DNA from: Caballeronia fortuita
GTDB taxonomy: Bacteria > Pseudomonadota > Gammaproteobacteria > Burkholderiales > Burkholderiaceae
Assembly: GCF_001544835.2 (NCBI RefSeq)
Contig: NZ_FCNX02000015.1
Location: 62,001 to 126,000, forward strand
Direction: 5' to 3'
Length of the DNA stretch: 64,000 nucleotides
The notes beneath the pieces were generated by a model that did no database searches, was not told the DNA's origin, and was given only the letters and a program-made list of their open reading frames with translations. Position 1 is the stretch's first letter. Each line of letters starts with the position of its first letter. Position numbers and translations under genes: made by a program. Positions 1 to 8,133 of this stretch are shown one piece after another.

Positions 1-495
1 TTCGCGGCGATGCAGCAACTGCACGACCTGATCGCTCGTCTCGCCGAGAATCCGCACGTTCAAAAGCGGGCGCTCGGATTTCAGTTCGGTGACGGCCATC
101 GCAAGCACGTCGGGCGCGGCGCCCATGATCGCGCCGACCGTCAGTTGACCATGACCGCCGCGCCGCTTGGCGTCGAGGTCGTCTGCGAAACGCGTGAGGT
201 CCGCGAGCGAGCGGCGCGCGTAGGCGAGCGCGGCGGTGCCGAGCGGCGTCGGCTGCATGCCGCGCGCATTGCGCTCGAAAAGCAGAAAACCGAACGCTTC
301 CTCGATATCCGCCAACATGCGGCTCGCGCTGGGCTGCGCGACGTTGATGGTGTCGGCGGCCTGGTGCAGATTGCGGGCATCGTCCAGCGCGACCAGCAGC
401 GCGAGATGCTTGAACTTCAGCCGATTCACGAGCGCGATCGGCGAGAGGCTAGGCGAGAAACTAGGCGACACACTGTGGGACACATTCTGGCTCAT
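1..495 (-). CDS. LysR-family transcriptional regulator, partial (C-terminus beyond window)
   Basis: The visible 165 residues carry a LysR winged helix-turn-helix at about residues 22-80 (LNRLKFKHLALLVALDDARN, then AADTINVAQPSASRMLADIE) and the beginning of the effector-binding domain. The gene starts at an ATG and runs off the left edge, so the ligand domain is mostly missing. It is divergent from the rhaM-lactonase-ABC operon, the usual position of a LysR regulator that controls its neighbour. The overall look is close to GbpR/PcaQ-type LysR proteins. That it regulates the sugar operon is inferred from position and from repeated CAATC sequences in the shared intergenic region. Confidence 0.9.
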   Translation of the reverse strand, partial: MSQNVSHSVSPSFSPSLSPIALVNRLKFKHLALLVALDDARNLHQAADTINVAQPSASRMLADIEEAFGFLLFERNARGMQPTPLGTAALAYARRSLADLTRFADDLDAKRRGGHGQLTVGAIMGAAPDVLAMAVTELKSERPLLNVRILGETSDQVVQLLHRRE

Positions 496-547
496 TCGAC
501 AGCCCGCTTTGAACCGCGCGATGATACGGCGCAGCGATACGTTTTTG

Positions 548-600
548 CAATCGGCCAATCCTGCAATCGGATTGTCGTGTTATCGGTCGGCGAATTATAG
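548..600 (+). promoter_or_regulatory. Candidate promoter and operator for the deoxy-sugar operon
   Basis: Three CAATC copies start at 548, 556 and 564, an exact 8-base period, followed by the inverted copy GATTG at 570-574. Overlapping their right end is a sigma70-like promoter: TTGTCG at 572-577, 17 bases, then TTATAG at 595-600. The ATG of the mutarotase is 58 bases further on. A repressor or LysR activator bound here would sit on the -35 box. Seen directly; the function is inferred. Confidence 0.45.
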
Positions 601-657
601 TCGCAGCACAACGAGTCCCGAACACAGGGATTCACCAATCAAAACAGGCGGGCCGCC

Positions 658-972
658 ATGGAGACAGTGGCATTTCGCATGACCCTGAAGCCGGGCATGC
701 GCGAGGAATACGAACGGCGCCATCGCGAGGTATGGCCGGAACTGGCCGATGCGTTGCGCGCCGCCGGCATCCGCGATTACCGGATCTTCCTGGACGAATC
801 GACCGGACATCTCTTCGCCATTCATCAGCGCACGGACACGCATTCGGCCGATACGTTGCCCGCGCTGCCCATCATGCGCAAGTGGTGGAACTACATGGCC
901 GAACTGATGGAAACGCACGCGGACCAGTCGCCGGTCGCGACGCCGCTCGCGCAAGTCTTTCATCTTCCCTAG
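658..972 (+). CDS. rhaM: L-rhamnose (deoxy-sugar) mutarotase
   Basis: This 104-residue protein has the size and signature of RhaM (PF05336): METVAFRMTLKPGM, then EYERRHREVWPEL near residue 20 and the C-terminal WWNYMAELM. RhaM interconverts the alpha and beta anomers of L-rhamnose in the cytoplasm so that downstream enzymes see the right anomer. Members of the same family act on L-fucose, so the exact sugar is open. It is the first gene of the operon and lies 10 bases before the lactonase gene. The following importer matches the rhamnose type, which favours L-rhamnose. Confidence 0.88.
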   Translation: METVAFRMTLKPGMREEYERRHREVWPELADALRAAGIRDYRIFLDESTGHLFAIHQRTDTHSADTLPALPIMRKWWNYMAELMETHADQSPVATPLAQVFHLP

Positions 973-982
973 GAACGCCATC

Positions 983-1867
983 ATGCAGGTCGTCGATCCG
1001 CACATTCATTTGTGGGACTTGAAGACGCATCACTATCCCTGGCTCGCGAACCCGCAGACCTCGTTCGTCGGCGATGCGCGGGACTTGCAGCACGACTATC
1101 TGCTCGCCGATCTGCTGCGCGATGCCGTGGACATCGACGTGCTCAAGCTCGTCCATGTCGATGCGAATCACGATCCCGCCGATCCCGTCGAGGAAACGCG
1201 CTGGCTGCAATCGATCGCGGATCAGGCAGGCATGCCGAACGGCATCGTCGCGGGCGCGGATCTGTCGGCGGACAACGCGCAGCAAGTGCTCGAAGCGCAT
1301 GCCGCGTTCGCCAACACGCGCGGCATCCGCCAGATTCTCAACGTGCATGACAGCAAGCTCTACGATTACGTCGGGCGTCATTACATGCGCGAGCCGCAAT
1401 GGCGCAGGCACTTCGGCTTGCTGAAGCGCTTCGGCATGTCGTTCGATCTGCAGCTTTATCCGTCGCAGATGGAAGAGGCCGCGCAACTCGCGCGCGAACA
1501 TGCGGATACGCAGTTCATCGTCAATCATGCGGGCATGTTCGTGGACCGCGATTCGACGCACGGCTATCGTGCCTGGCGCGACGGCATGCGCCTGCTCGCC
1601 GCGTGCCCGAACGTCGCGGTGAAGCTGAGCGGCTTCGCGATGTTCGATCACGGCTGGACCATCGAGAGCCTGCGTCCTTACGTGCACGAAACCATCGATA
1701 CGTTCGGCGTCTCGCGCGCGATGTTCGCATCGAACTTTCCGGTGGACCGGCTATTCGGCACGTACACGGCGTTGTGGAACGCGTATGCGGGCATCGTCGC
1801 CGATGCAAGCGAGAGCGAGAAAGACGCGCTCTTCGTGCGCAACGCGGAACGCATCTACCGCATTTGA
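983..1867 (+). CDS. Amidohydrolase-family sugar lactonase (L-rhamnono/L-fucono-1,4-lactonase type)
   Basis: A 294-residue TIM-barrel amidohydrolase of the COG3618 type. It starts with VDPHIHLWD (metal-binding HxH at residues 5-7), has FIVNHAGMF in mid-barrel, VAVKLSGF, and ends with the FASNFPVDR strand that brings the late catalytic Asp. Family members hydrolyse aldonolactones made by dehydrogenases in non-phosphorylating L-rhamnose, L-fucose or L-galactose breakdown. Between a mutarotase and a sugar importer it most likely opens L-rhamnono- or L-fuconolactone. The dehydrogenase, dehydratase and later enzymes are not in this window. Confidence 0.85.
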   Translation: MQVVDPHIHLWDLKTHHYPWLANPQTSFVGDARDLQHDYLLADLLRDAVDIDVLKLVHVDANHDPADPVEETRWLQSIADQAGMPNGIVAGADLSADNAQQVLEAHAAFANTRGIRQILNVHDSKLYDYVGRHYMREPQWRRHFGLLKRFGMSFDLQLYPSQMEEAAQLAREHADTQFIVNHAGMFVDRDSTHGYRAWRDGMRLLAACPNVAVKLSGFAMFDHGWTIESLRPYVHETIDTFGVSRAMFASNFPVDRLFGTYTALWNAYAGIVADASESEKDALFVRNAERIYRI

Positions 1868-1877
1868 GGATAACGAC

Positions 1878-3389
1878 ATGACGCCACGTCTCGAATTGAG
1901 ACACGCAAGCAAATCGTTCGGCCGCGTGCGCGCGCTCGGCGACGGCAGCCTGCAACTCTTTCCCGGCGAAGTCCACGCGCTGCTCGGCGAGAACGGCGCG
2001 GGCAAATCGACGCTCGTGAAACTGCTCGCGGGCGTGTATCAGCCGGATGCGGGCGAGCTCCTCGTCGAAGGCACTGCGCGCCGCTTCGCGAATCCCGCCG
2101 AAGCGCGCGACGCGGGCATCGCCGTCATCTATCAGGAACCGACGCTCTTCGCCGATCTTTCCATTGCCGAGAACATCTACATGGGCCGGCAGCCACGCGA
2201 CCGCTTCGGGCGCATTCGCCATGACGCGATGCATCGCGAGGTCGATGCGCTGCTCGCGTCGCTCGGCGTGAATCTGCGCGCGCAACGGCTGGTGCGCGGT
2301 TTGTCGATCGCGGATCAGCAGGTCGTTGAAATCGCAAAGGCGCTGTCGCTCGATGCGAACGTGCTCATCATGGACGAGCCGACCGCCGCGCTTTCGCTGC
2401 CCGAAGTCGAGCGGCTGTTCGCGATCGTGCGCGCGCTGAAGGAGCGCGACGTTGCGATTCTCTTCATCACGCATCGTCTCGATGAAGTGTTCGCGCTCAC
2501 GCAACGCATGACGATCATGCGCGACGGCATGAAGGTCTACGACGCGCTCACGGAGAACATGAGCATCGATGCGATCGTGAGCAGGATGGTCGGCCGCGAT
2601 CTCGACACGTTTTATCCGAAAGCGGATGTGACGCCCGGCGACGTGCGCCTTTCGGTGCGCAATCTCACGCGCGAAGGCGTGTTCGAGAACGTTTCCTTCG
2701 ATGTCCGCGCGGGCGAGATCGTCGCGCTCGCGGGACTCGTCGGCGCGGGACGGAGCGAAGTGGCGCGCGCGATTTTCGGCATCGATCCGGTCGATGGCGG
2801 CGAGGTGAAGATCGCCGGCAAGAAGCTCGCATTGGGTCATCCTGCGGCGGCGGTGCGCGCGGGACTCGCGCTCGTGCCGGAAGACCGCCGCGCGCAAGGG
2901 CTCGCGCTGGAACTGAGCATCGCGCGCAATGCGTCGCTGACCGTGCTCGGGCGCTTGATGCGTCACGGACTCATATCATCGCGCAGCGAGTCCGCGTTGG
3001 CATCGGACTGGGGCAAGCGGCTTCGTCTCAAGGCAAGCGATCTCGATGCACCCGTCGGCACGCTCTCGGGCGGCAATCAGCAGAAGGTCGTGCTCGGCAA
3101 GTGGCTCGCGACGAACCCAAAGGTGCTCATCATCGACGAACCGACGCGCGGCATCGACGTGGGCGCGAAAGCGGAGGTGTATCGCACGCTCGCGGAACTC
3201 GTGAAGGACGGTATGGCCGTGCTGATGATATCGAGCGAGCTGCCCGAAGTGCTCGGCATGGCCGATCGCGTGCTGGTGATGCACGAAGGACGCATCAGCG
3301 CGGATATCGCCCGCGTCGATGCGAACGAAGAACGCGTGATGGGCGCTGCGTTGGGCGCGTCATCGCAGACGATAGGACGCGCAGCATGA
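1878..3389 (+). CDS. rhaT: Sugar ABC transporter ATP-binding protein (RhaT-like)
   Basis: A 503-residue duplicated ATPase of the ribose/rhamnose import family. The first half has Walker A GENGAGKST near residue 37, signature GLSIADQQ and Walker B VLIMDEPTAAL. The second half has the degenerate nucleotide loop GLVGAGRSE, signature LSGGNQQK and VLIIDEPTRGID. The ATG 10 bases after the lactonase stop gives the natural N-terminus MTPRLELRHASKSFG; a longer in-frame extension would run into the lactonase gene. Its stop overlaps the start of the next permease in an ATGA. It energises uptake with the two following permeases. Confidence 0.92.
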   Translation: MTPRLELRHASKSFGRVRALGDGSLQLFPGEVHALLGENGAGKSTLVKLLAGVYQPDAGELLVEGTARRFANPAEARDAGIAVIYQEPTLFADLSIAENIYMGRQPRDRFGRIRHDAMHREVDALLASLGVNLRAQRLVRGLSIADQQVVEIAKALSLDANVLIMDEPTAALSLPEVERLFAIVRALKERDVAILFITHRLDEVFALTQRMTIMRDGMKVYDALTENMSIDAIVSRMVGRDLDTFYPKADVTPGDVRLSVRNLTREGVFENVSFDVRAGEIVALAGLVGAGRSEVARAIFGIDPVDGGEVKIAGKKLALGHPAAAVRAGLALVPEDRRAQGLALELSIARNASLTVLGRLMRHGLISSRSESALASDWGKRLRLKASDLDAPVGTLSGGNQQKVVLGKWLATNPKVLIIDEPTRGIDVGAKAEVYRTLAELVKDGMAVLMISSELPEVLGMADRVLVMHEGRISADIARVDANEERVMGAALGASSQTIGRAA

Positions 3390-4429
3390 TGACACGACAT
3401 TCCCCGACGCTGCCCGCGATGCCACCCGCCGAAACGAAGCGCGAAAGCCTCGCGGTGACGATCGCGAAGAGCCGCGAACTGACGCTCTTCATCGTGCTGC
3501 TCGTGCTGATCGGCGCGACGGCCGCAGTGAAGCCCGACTTCCTGAATCTGCAGAACCTGCGCGACGTGCTGCTGAATGTGTCGATCATCGGTCTGCTGAC
3601 GGCGGGCATGACGATCGTGATGCTGATGCGGCATATCGATCTGTCGGTCGCGTCGGTGGTCGGCGTGAGCGCGTATGCGGTCGGCAGTCTCTTCGTGATG
3701 TTCCCGCACATGCCGGTGATCGTCGCGATGGGCGCGGGCATCGGCATCGGCTTCGTGATCGGCGCGGTGAACGGCGCGCTCGTCACGTTCGGGCGCGTGC
3801 CTTCGCTCGTCGCGACGTTGTCGACGCTCTATATCGTGCGCGGCGCGGATTACGCATGGGTTCACGGCGGCCAGATCAACGCGACGAGCCTGCCCGATGC
3901 ATTCGCGTCCATCGCGACGGGCTCGCTCATCGGCGTGCCGAATCTCGTGCTGATCGCGCTTGTCGTGCTGATCGCGTTGTCGGTTTATTTGAAGCAGTAT
4001 CGCGGCGGGCGCGAGCATTACGCGATTGGCTCGAATCCCGAGGCCGCGCGTCTCGCGGGCATACGCGTGGACCGGCGCGTGATGATCGGCTTCCTGCTTT
4101 CCGGCGCGATCGCGGGGCTTGCGGGCGTGCTGTGGCTCGCGCGCTTCGGCACCGTCGACGCGAGCACGGCCAAGGGCATCGAATTGCAAGTGGTCGCGGC
4201 GGCGGTCGTCGGCAGCGTCGCGATCACGGGCGGTGTCGGCACGATTGCGGGCGCGACGCTCGGCGCGCTCGTGCTCGGCGTCATCAACATCGCGCTGGTG
4301 GTGTTGCGCGTGTCGCCGTTCTGGCAGCAGGCGATTCAAGGCGCGCTGATCGTCGCGGCGATCGCGCTCGATACCTTGCTCGCGCGTTCCGTCGCGCGCC
4401 GCATGATGAGGAAACGCGATCATGGCTAA
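3386..4429 (+). CDS. rhaP: Sugar ABC transporter permease (RhaP-like)
   Basis: A 347-residue integral membrane protein of the BPD_transp_2 (ribose/rhamnose) family with about 8-10 hydrophobic segments. It has the typical RHIDLSVASVVGVSAYAVG stretch near residue 75 and the late TGGVGTIAGATLGALVLG segment. The ATG overlaps the ATPase stop by four bases, indicating translational coupling. It forms the membrane channel with the next permease. An ATG-ATG double start (MM) makes the exact first residue uncertain by one codon. Confidence 0.9.
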   Translation: MMTRHSPTLPAMPPAETKRESLAVTIAKSRELTLFIVLLVLIGATAAVKPDFLNLQNLRDVLLNVSIIGLLTAGMTIVMLMRHIDLSVASVVGVSAYAVGSLFVMFPHMPVIVAMGAGIGIGFVIGAVNGALVTFGRVPSLVATLSTLYIVRGADYAWVHGGQINATSLPDAFASIATGSLIGVPNLVLIALVVLIALSVYLKQYRGGREHYAIGSNPEAARLAGIRVDRRVMIGFLLSGAIAGLAGVLWLARFGTVDASTAKGIELQVVAAAVVGSVAITGGVGTIAGATLGALVLGVINIALVVLRVSPFWQQAIQGALIVAAIALDTLLARSVARRMMRKRDHG

Positions 4430-5438
4430 ACCGGATTCCGCACTCTCTACAGCGAAGCGCCGTCATCTGCAATGGGAAGCGATGCTGGCGATCCTGCTCG
4501 TCGTCGCGCTCGTCGCGGGGCGCGTGCTCTCGCCGCTGTTTCTATCGGCGGCGAACATCTCGAACATGCTCGCCGATTTCACCGAGATCGCGCTCATCGC
4601 ATTGCCGATGACGCTCATCATCGTCGCGGCGGAGATCGATTTGTCGGTGGCGTCGGTGCTCGGCGCATCGAGCGCACTGACGGGCGTGCTGTGGCACATA
4701 GGGTTGCCGATGCCGCTCGTGATCGTCCTCGTGCTGCTGTTCGGCACGCTCGCGGGCTTGCTCAACGGGCTCGTGATCGTGCGCTTCAATCTGCCGTCGC
4801 TCGCGGTGACGATCGGCACGCTCGCGCTCTTTCGCGGCCTCGCGTACGTGCTGCTCGGCGATCAGGCGATCGCGGATTTTCCCGCGTCGTACACGGCGTT
4901 TGGCATCGATACGATAGGCGCGACCTTCCTGCCGATGCCGTTCATCCTCGTCATCGCGGGCGCGATCGTCTTTACGATCCTGCTTCAGGCGACGCCGTTC
5001 GGGCGCAGCCTCTTCGCAATCGGCGCGAATCCGACGGCCGCGCAGTTCTCGGGCATCGACGTCGCCAAGACGAAGCTGAAGCTCTTCATGATGTCGGGCG
5101 CGATGGCGGCACTCGCGGGCATCGTCTATACGCTGCGCTTCACGAGCGCGCGCGGCGACAATGGCGAAGGCTTCGAGCTTTCGGTGATCGCGGCGGTGCT
5201 GTTCGGCGGCGTGAGCATCTTCGGCGGACGCGGCTCGATGATTGGCGTGCTGTTGTCGCTCGTCATCATCGGCGTGTTGCGCAATGCGCTGACGCTCGCA
5301 GATGTATCGAGTGAAACGCTGACGATCGTGACGGGCGCGCTTCTGCTCTCGTCGGTGCTGATACCGAATCTCGTCGCGCGCTGGCGGGCGGTGCGCGAGA
5401 AGCGTCTGATGGCGCAGGCGCTTGAAGTTCGTGGTTAA
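4422..5438 (+). CDS. rhaQ: Sugar ABC transporter permease (RhaQ-like)
   Basis: The second permease, 338 residues, is homologous to its neighbour but shorter at the N-terminus. EIDLSVASVLGASSALTGVL near residue 68 and FGGRGSMIGVLLSLVIIGVL near residue 270 are the family signatures. Its start overlaps the previous gene by eight bases, and 39 bases separate its stop from the binding-protein gene. The order ATPase, permease, permease, binding protein is that of the rhizobial rhamnose operon rhaT-P-Q-S reordered, which supports a heterodimeric channel for a deoxy-hexose. Confidence 0.9.
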   Translation: MAKPDSALSTAKRRHLQWEAMLAILLVVALVAGRVLSPLFLSAANISNMLADFTEIALIALPMTLIIVAAEIDLSVASVLGASSALTGVLWHIGLPMPLVIVLVLLFGTLAGLLNGLVIVRFNLPSLAVTIGTLALFRGLAYVLLGDQAIADFPASYTAFGIDTIGATFLPMPFILVIAGAIVFTILLQATPFGRSLFAIGANPTAAQFSGIDVAKTKLKLFMMSGAMAALAGIVYTLRFTSARGDNGEGFELSVIAAVLFGGVSIFGGRGSMIGVLLSLVIIGVLRNALTLADVSSETLTIVTGALLLSSVLIPNLVARWRAVREKRLMAQALEVRG

Positions 5439-5477
5439 CCAGCGCAGCCAATGCGCAATGACAGGAGACATGCCAAG

Positions 5478-6491
5478 ATGAAAAAGCCCATTCGATTCCC
5501 GCGCGGCCCGGCGCTGGCAGCCGCGTTTCTGGCCGCGACCGTCGCGCTCTCGGCGAGCGCCGCCGACATCAAGAGCGGCCTGAAGATCGCGTTCCTGCCG
5601 AAACAGATCAACAACCCGTACGAGGTGATCGCCGACGACGGCGGCATGGCCGCGATCAAGGAGCTCAAGGGCGATGGCAAGGTCGTGGGCCCGTCGGATG
5701 CGGGCGCGTCGTCGCAGGTGAGCTATATCAACACGCTCATCACGCAACGGCAGAACGCGATCGTGATCGCGGCGAACGACGCCAACGCGGTCGTGCCGTA
5801 TCTGAAGAAGGCGATGTCGCAGGGCATCAAGGTCGTCACGTTCGATTCCGACACCGCGCCCGATGGCCGGCAGATCTTCGTCAATCAGGCCGATTCGGAA
5901 GCGATCGGGCGCGGGCAGATTCAGTTGTTGTCGAAGCTGATCGGCGGCGAGGGCGAATTCGCGATCCTCTCGGCGACGCCGAATGCGACGAATCAGAACA
6001 CGTGGATCAAGTGGATGCAGGAGGAATTGAAGAAGCCCGAGTATTCGAAGATAAAGCTCGTGAAGATCGCCTACGGCAATGACGACGATCAGAAATCGTT
6101 CGTCGAGACGCAGGGCTTATTGCAGGCTTATCCGAACCTGAAGGGCATCGTCGCGCCGACATCGGTCGGCATCGCGGCGGCGGCGCGCTATATCTCGAGC
6201 TCGCCGGCGAAGGGCAAGGTCGTCGTGACGGGGCTCGGCACGCCGAACCAGATGCGCGCGTTCGTGAAGAACGGTACGGTGAAGGCGTTCCAGTTGTGGG
6301 ATCCGGGTCAACTGGGCTATCTCGCGGCGTTCGCGGCGGCCAATCTCGCATCGGGGACGATCACCGGCAAGGAAGGCGATTCGTTCGAGGCGGGCAAGCT
6401 GGGCAAGCGGACGGTCGGCAAGAGCGGGGAAGTGATTCTCGGGCCGCCGACCACGTTCGATGCGGCAAATATCGATAACTTCAATTTTTGA
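5478..6491 (+). CDS. rhaS: Sugar ABC transporter substrate-binding protein (RhaS-like)
   Basis: A 337-residue periplasmic binding protein (Peripla_BP_4). The ATG at 5478 gives a clean Sec signal (MKKPIRFPRG, then AALAAAFLAATVAL-like core, ASA-A cleavage near residue 27); an upstream in-frame ATG would spoil it. IAFLPKQINNPY and the mid-protein TFDSDTAPDGRQIFVNQ are typical of rhamnose-type receptors. It captures the sugar outside the membrane and delivers it to the RhaP/RhaQ channel. Last gene of the operon; a strong terminator follows 12 bases after the stop. Confidence 0.9.
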   Translation: MKKPIRFPRGPALAAAFLAATVALSASAADIKSGLKIAFLPKQINNPYEVIADDGGMAAIKELKGDGKVVGPSDAGASSQVSYINTLITQRQNAIVIAANDANAVVPYLKKAMSQGIKVVTFDSDTAPDGRQIFVNQADSEAIGRGQIQLLSKLIGGEGEFAILSATPNATNQNTWIKWMQEELKKPEYSKIKLVKIAYGNDDDQKSFVETQGLLQAYPNLKGIVAPTSVGIAAAARYISSSPAKGKVVVTGLGTPNQMRAFVKNGTVKAFQLWDPGQLGYLAAFAAANLASGTITGKEGDSFEAGKLGKRTVGKSGEVILGPPTTFDAANIDNFNF

Positions 6492-6502
6492 GGTTCTTGG
6501 GG

Positions 6503-6526
6503 AACGCCCTGCGGGGCGTTTGGTTT
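6503..6526 (+). terminator. Rho-independent terminator of the sugar operon
   Basis: A perfect 7-bp stem (AACGCCC at 6503-6509 and GGGCGTT at 6514-6520) with a TGCG loop is followed by TGGTTT. It lies 12 bases after the rhaS stop, so it closes the operon. Confidence 0.8.
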
Positions 6527-6602
6527 GTGAGCGGCTGCCGCGCAAGCGCGGCCTTCGCGAAAAGCCTTCCCCGTCAACGAGTTGATGCCGATGTTCCGGC
6601 GG

Positions 6603-6637
6603 CTATCCACAAGGCTCTCCACAGAAACTGTGGACAA
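6603..6637. promoter_or_regulatory. Cluster of DnaA-box-like 9-mers
   Basis: CTATCCACA at 6603-6611 and the inverted TGTGGACAA at 6629-6637 each differ by one base from the DnaA box TTATCCACA. CTCTCCACA at 6615-6623 lies between them with two differences. They sit in the convergent space between the rhaS terminator and the next minus-strand gene. Too few boxes and no AT-rich unwinding region for an origin; possibly a DnaA-binding or titration site. Confidence 0.3.
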
Positions 6638-6647
6638 CCGCATGCAG

Positions 6648-7229
6648 TCACTGTATCCCCTGCCCATCGCGCATCACCTGCACGGCCGTCGCCGATTCGA
6701 ACCGCGCGTGCACCATGTCACCCGCCTTCAGGCCGGCGAGCTGCACGTCCGGCGCGACATCGAGCGTCACCGTCCGGCTCGGCCCGCGCAAGGTTACCCG
6801 ACGCTTCTTCGCATCCACGCGCTCGATCGTTCCGATGACTTCGACCACCCGCGCCTGGGCCATCACGCCGCCCGATGCGGGAATCGTCGCTTGCGTGTCG
6901 ATCCGCTCGCGTATCCCGTTCGATTTCACCTTCGTCGCGCTCACGAGCAGCGCGCTGCGATATTCGATGTTCACGACATCGCCGAGCTTCAGCTTGCCGA
7001 CATTGCCGATCTGCGGATCGACCGCCACATCCACGACGCGCCCGGCGGGCCCTTGCAGCGACACGCTGTTGGTCACCGGATCGATGCCGACGACGCGCGC
7101 CTGCACATGCGCGATGGCAGCCGCGCCGCGCGCGGGCGGTGCCGACGCTGCATCCTGAGCCGATGCGCCGCCAATTCCCGCAACCGCGAGCGCCAGGCAC
7201 ATTGCAGCGACCTTGAAAGAGCGATTCAT
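6648..7229 (-). CDS. Exported protein with an internal duplication, function unknown
   Basis: A 193-residue protein with a Sec signal peptide (MNRSFKVAAMCLALAVAGI, SAQ-D cleavage near residue 25). The mature part contains two similar beta-rich units of about 60 residues: ARVVGIDPVTNSVSLQGPAG...LKLGDVVNIEYRSAL and GTIERVDAKKRRVTLRGPSR...LKAGDMVHARFESAT. Each looks like a small OB- or SH3-like barrel. Both copies share the V-V/L-x-G-P and LK-GD-V motifs. Probably periplasmic. No enzyme motif is visible and I do not assign a function. Confidence 0.8.
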   Translation of the reverse strand: MNRSFKVAAMCLALAVAGIGGASAQDAASAPPARGAAAIAHVQARVVGIDPVTNSVSLQGPAGRVVDVAVDPQIGNVGKLKLGDVVNIEYRSALLVSATKVKSNGIRERIDTQATIPASGGVMAQARVVEVIGTIERVDAKKRRVTLRGPSRTVTLDVAPDVQLAGLKAGDMVHARFESATAVQVMRDGQGIQ

Positions 7230-7260
7230 GAGAACCTCCGTATCGTGATGGAGAACACCT

Positions 7261-7665
7261 TCATCGCCGCGACTTCGACAGCAAATGTCCTAGCCCGAGA
7301 TTCGTCGCGATCTGCCAGATATAGACGCGCGAGTAGCGCACGCCGAAGCGCCGCTCGATAACGTCACGCAAACGCGCATTGGTCCACGTATCGCTTTCGA
7401 AGCCGTGTTCGCGCGCGGGTCCGCGCAACGCCGTGGCGATCCAGTCGAGCGCCTCGCGATCCAGCACCGACGCGCGCCCGCCGACGCCCATCTGCGCCAG
7501 CGCGTCAAGACCGCCTTCGCTGACGATCGCCTTGTAGCGCCGCACCGTCTGCACGGAAAGATGCAGCTGCCGCGCGACCTCTTCGATCGACGCGCCGTCG
7601 AGCAGCATGCGGCCAGCCGTCATGCGTCGCACGACGCTTGGCAGTGTTTCAGGGCGGGAGAGCAT
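7261..7665 (-). CDS. Winged helix-turn-helix protein (HTH_33-like, transposase-N-terminal type)
   Basis: From the ATG at 7665 the product is 134 residues. RMLLDGASIEEVARQLHLSV is a first helix-turn-helix around residues 17-40. The second half (LRDVIERRFGVRYSRVYIWQI) matches the HTH_33 module normally found in front of IS630-type transposase catalytic domains. There is no DDE domain and the gene ends cleanly, so it is either a small stand-alone DNA-binding protein or a domesticated transposase fragment. The reading frame stays open upstream to 7923, but that part is arginine/proline-rich and looks non-coding. Confidence 0.65.
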   Translation of the reverse strand: MLSRPETLPSVVRRMTAGRMLLDGASIEEVARQLHLSVQTVRRYKAIVSEGGLDALAQMGVGGRASVLDREALDWIATALRGPAREHGFESDTWTNARLRDVIERRFGVRYSRVYIWQIATNLGLGHLLSKSRR

Positions 7666-8133
7666 GGCGCGCGCCGCTCGATCGTTCGGATTACACGCGA
7701 TTGCCCGGCGCGTCAGGCGCGGCTGCGCGATCCAAGGCCGACGCCTGACACTCGCCTGCGTGCCTGTCGATGCAAGTGAGCGACGAGTGCAACGTTGCGG
7801 CGTCCGTATGTGTTCATGCGTGCCTCCCTGTCGAATGGAGACGGCGGGACTGATCGGGCGTGGCTGACGTGAAGGGTCGATGCGTGGTTCGTCCGGTAGA
7901 GCCGGATTACAGAGACGTACCAATAAACGTTTTCAGGCGCGATGGGGAACCATCGGCGAAAATTTTTTCGGCTTGATAAATGTCAGCGAATTGCCTATGC
8001 AACTTGCCGATAGGCATCGAACGCGCCGCGACACGCAATGCTGCGCGCGTGCGTTTCGACGCGCGTGCATTATGGCGCGCGAAGAGGGCCGCGAGCGGTT
8101 CACGGCCGGCTGCGGCGCATCATCGGCGGCGTC
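7666..8133. other. 468-base stretch without a recognisable gene
   Basis: It lies between the start of the HTH protein and the stop of the H-NS-like gene. The only structure seen is an inverted repeat, TGCCTAT at 7992-7998 and ATAGGCA at 8010-8016, near a relatively AT-rich patch (7960-7990). The open frames across it are arginine-rich shadows. Confidence 0.5.

Noticed and set aside
7666..7923. N-terminal extension of the HTH protein
   Set aside because: The extra residues are Arg/Pro-rich and lack any conserved pattern; the ATG at 7665 begins the domain region.
7992..8016. Inverted repeat TGCCTAT/ATAGGCA as a terminator of the H-NS-like gene
   Set aside because: It is 118 bases past the stop, with an 11-base loop and no U-run in the right place.
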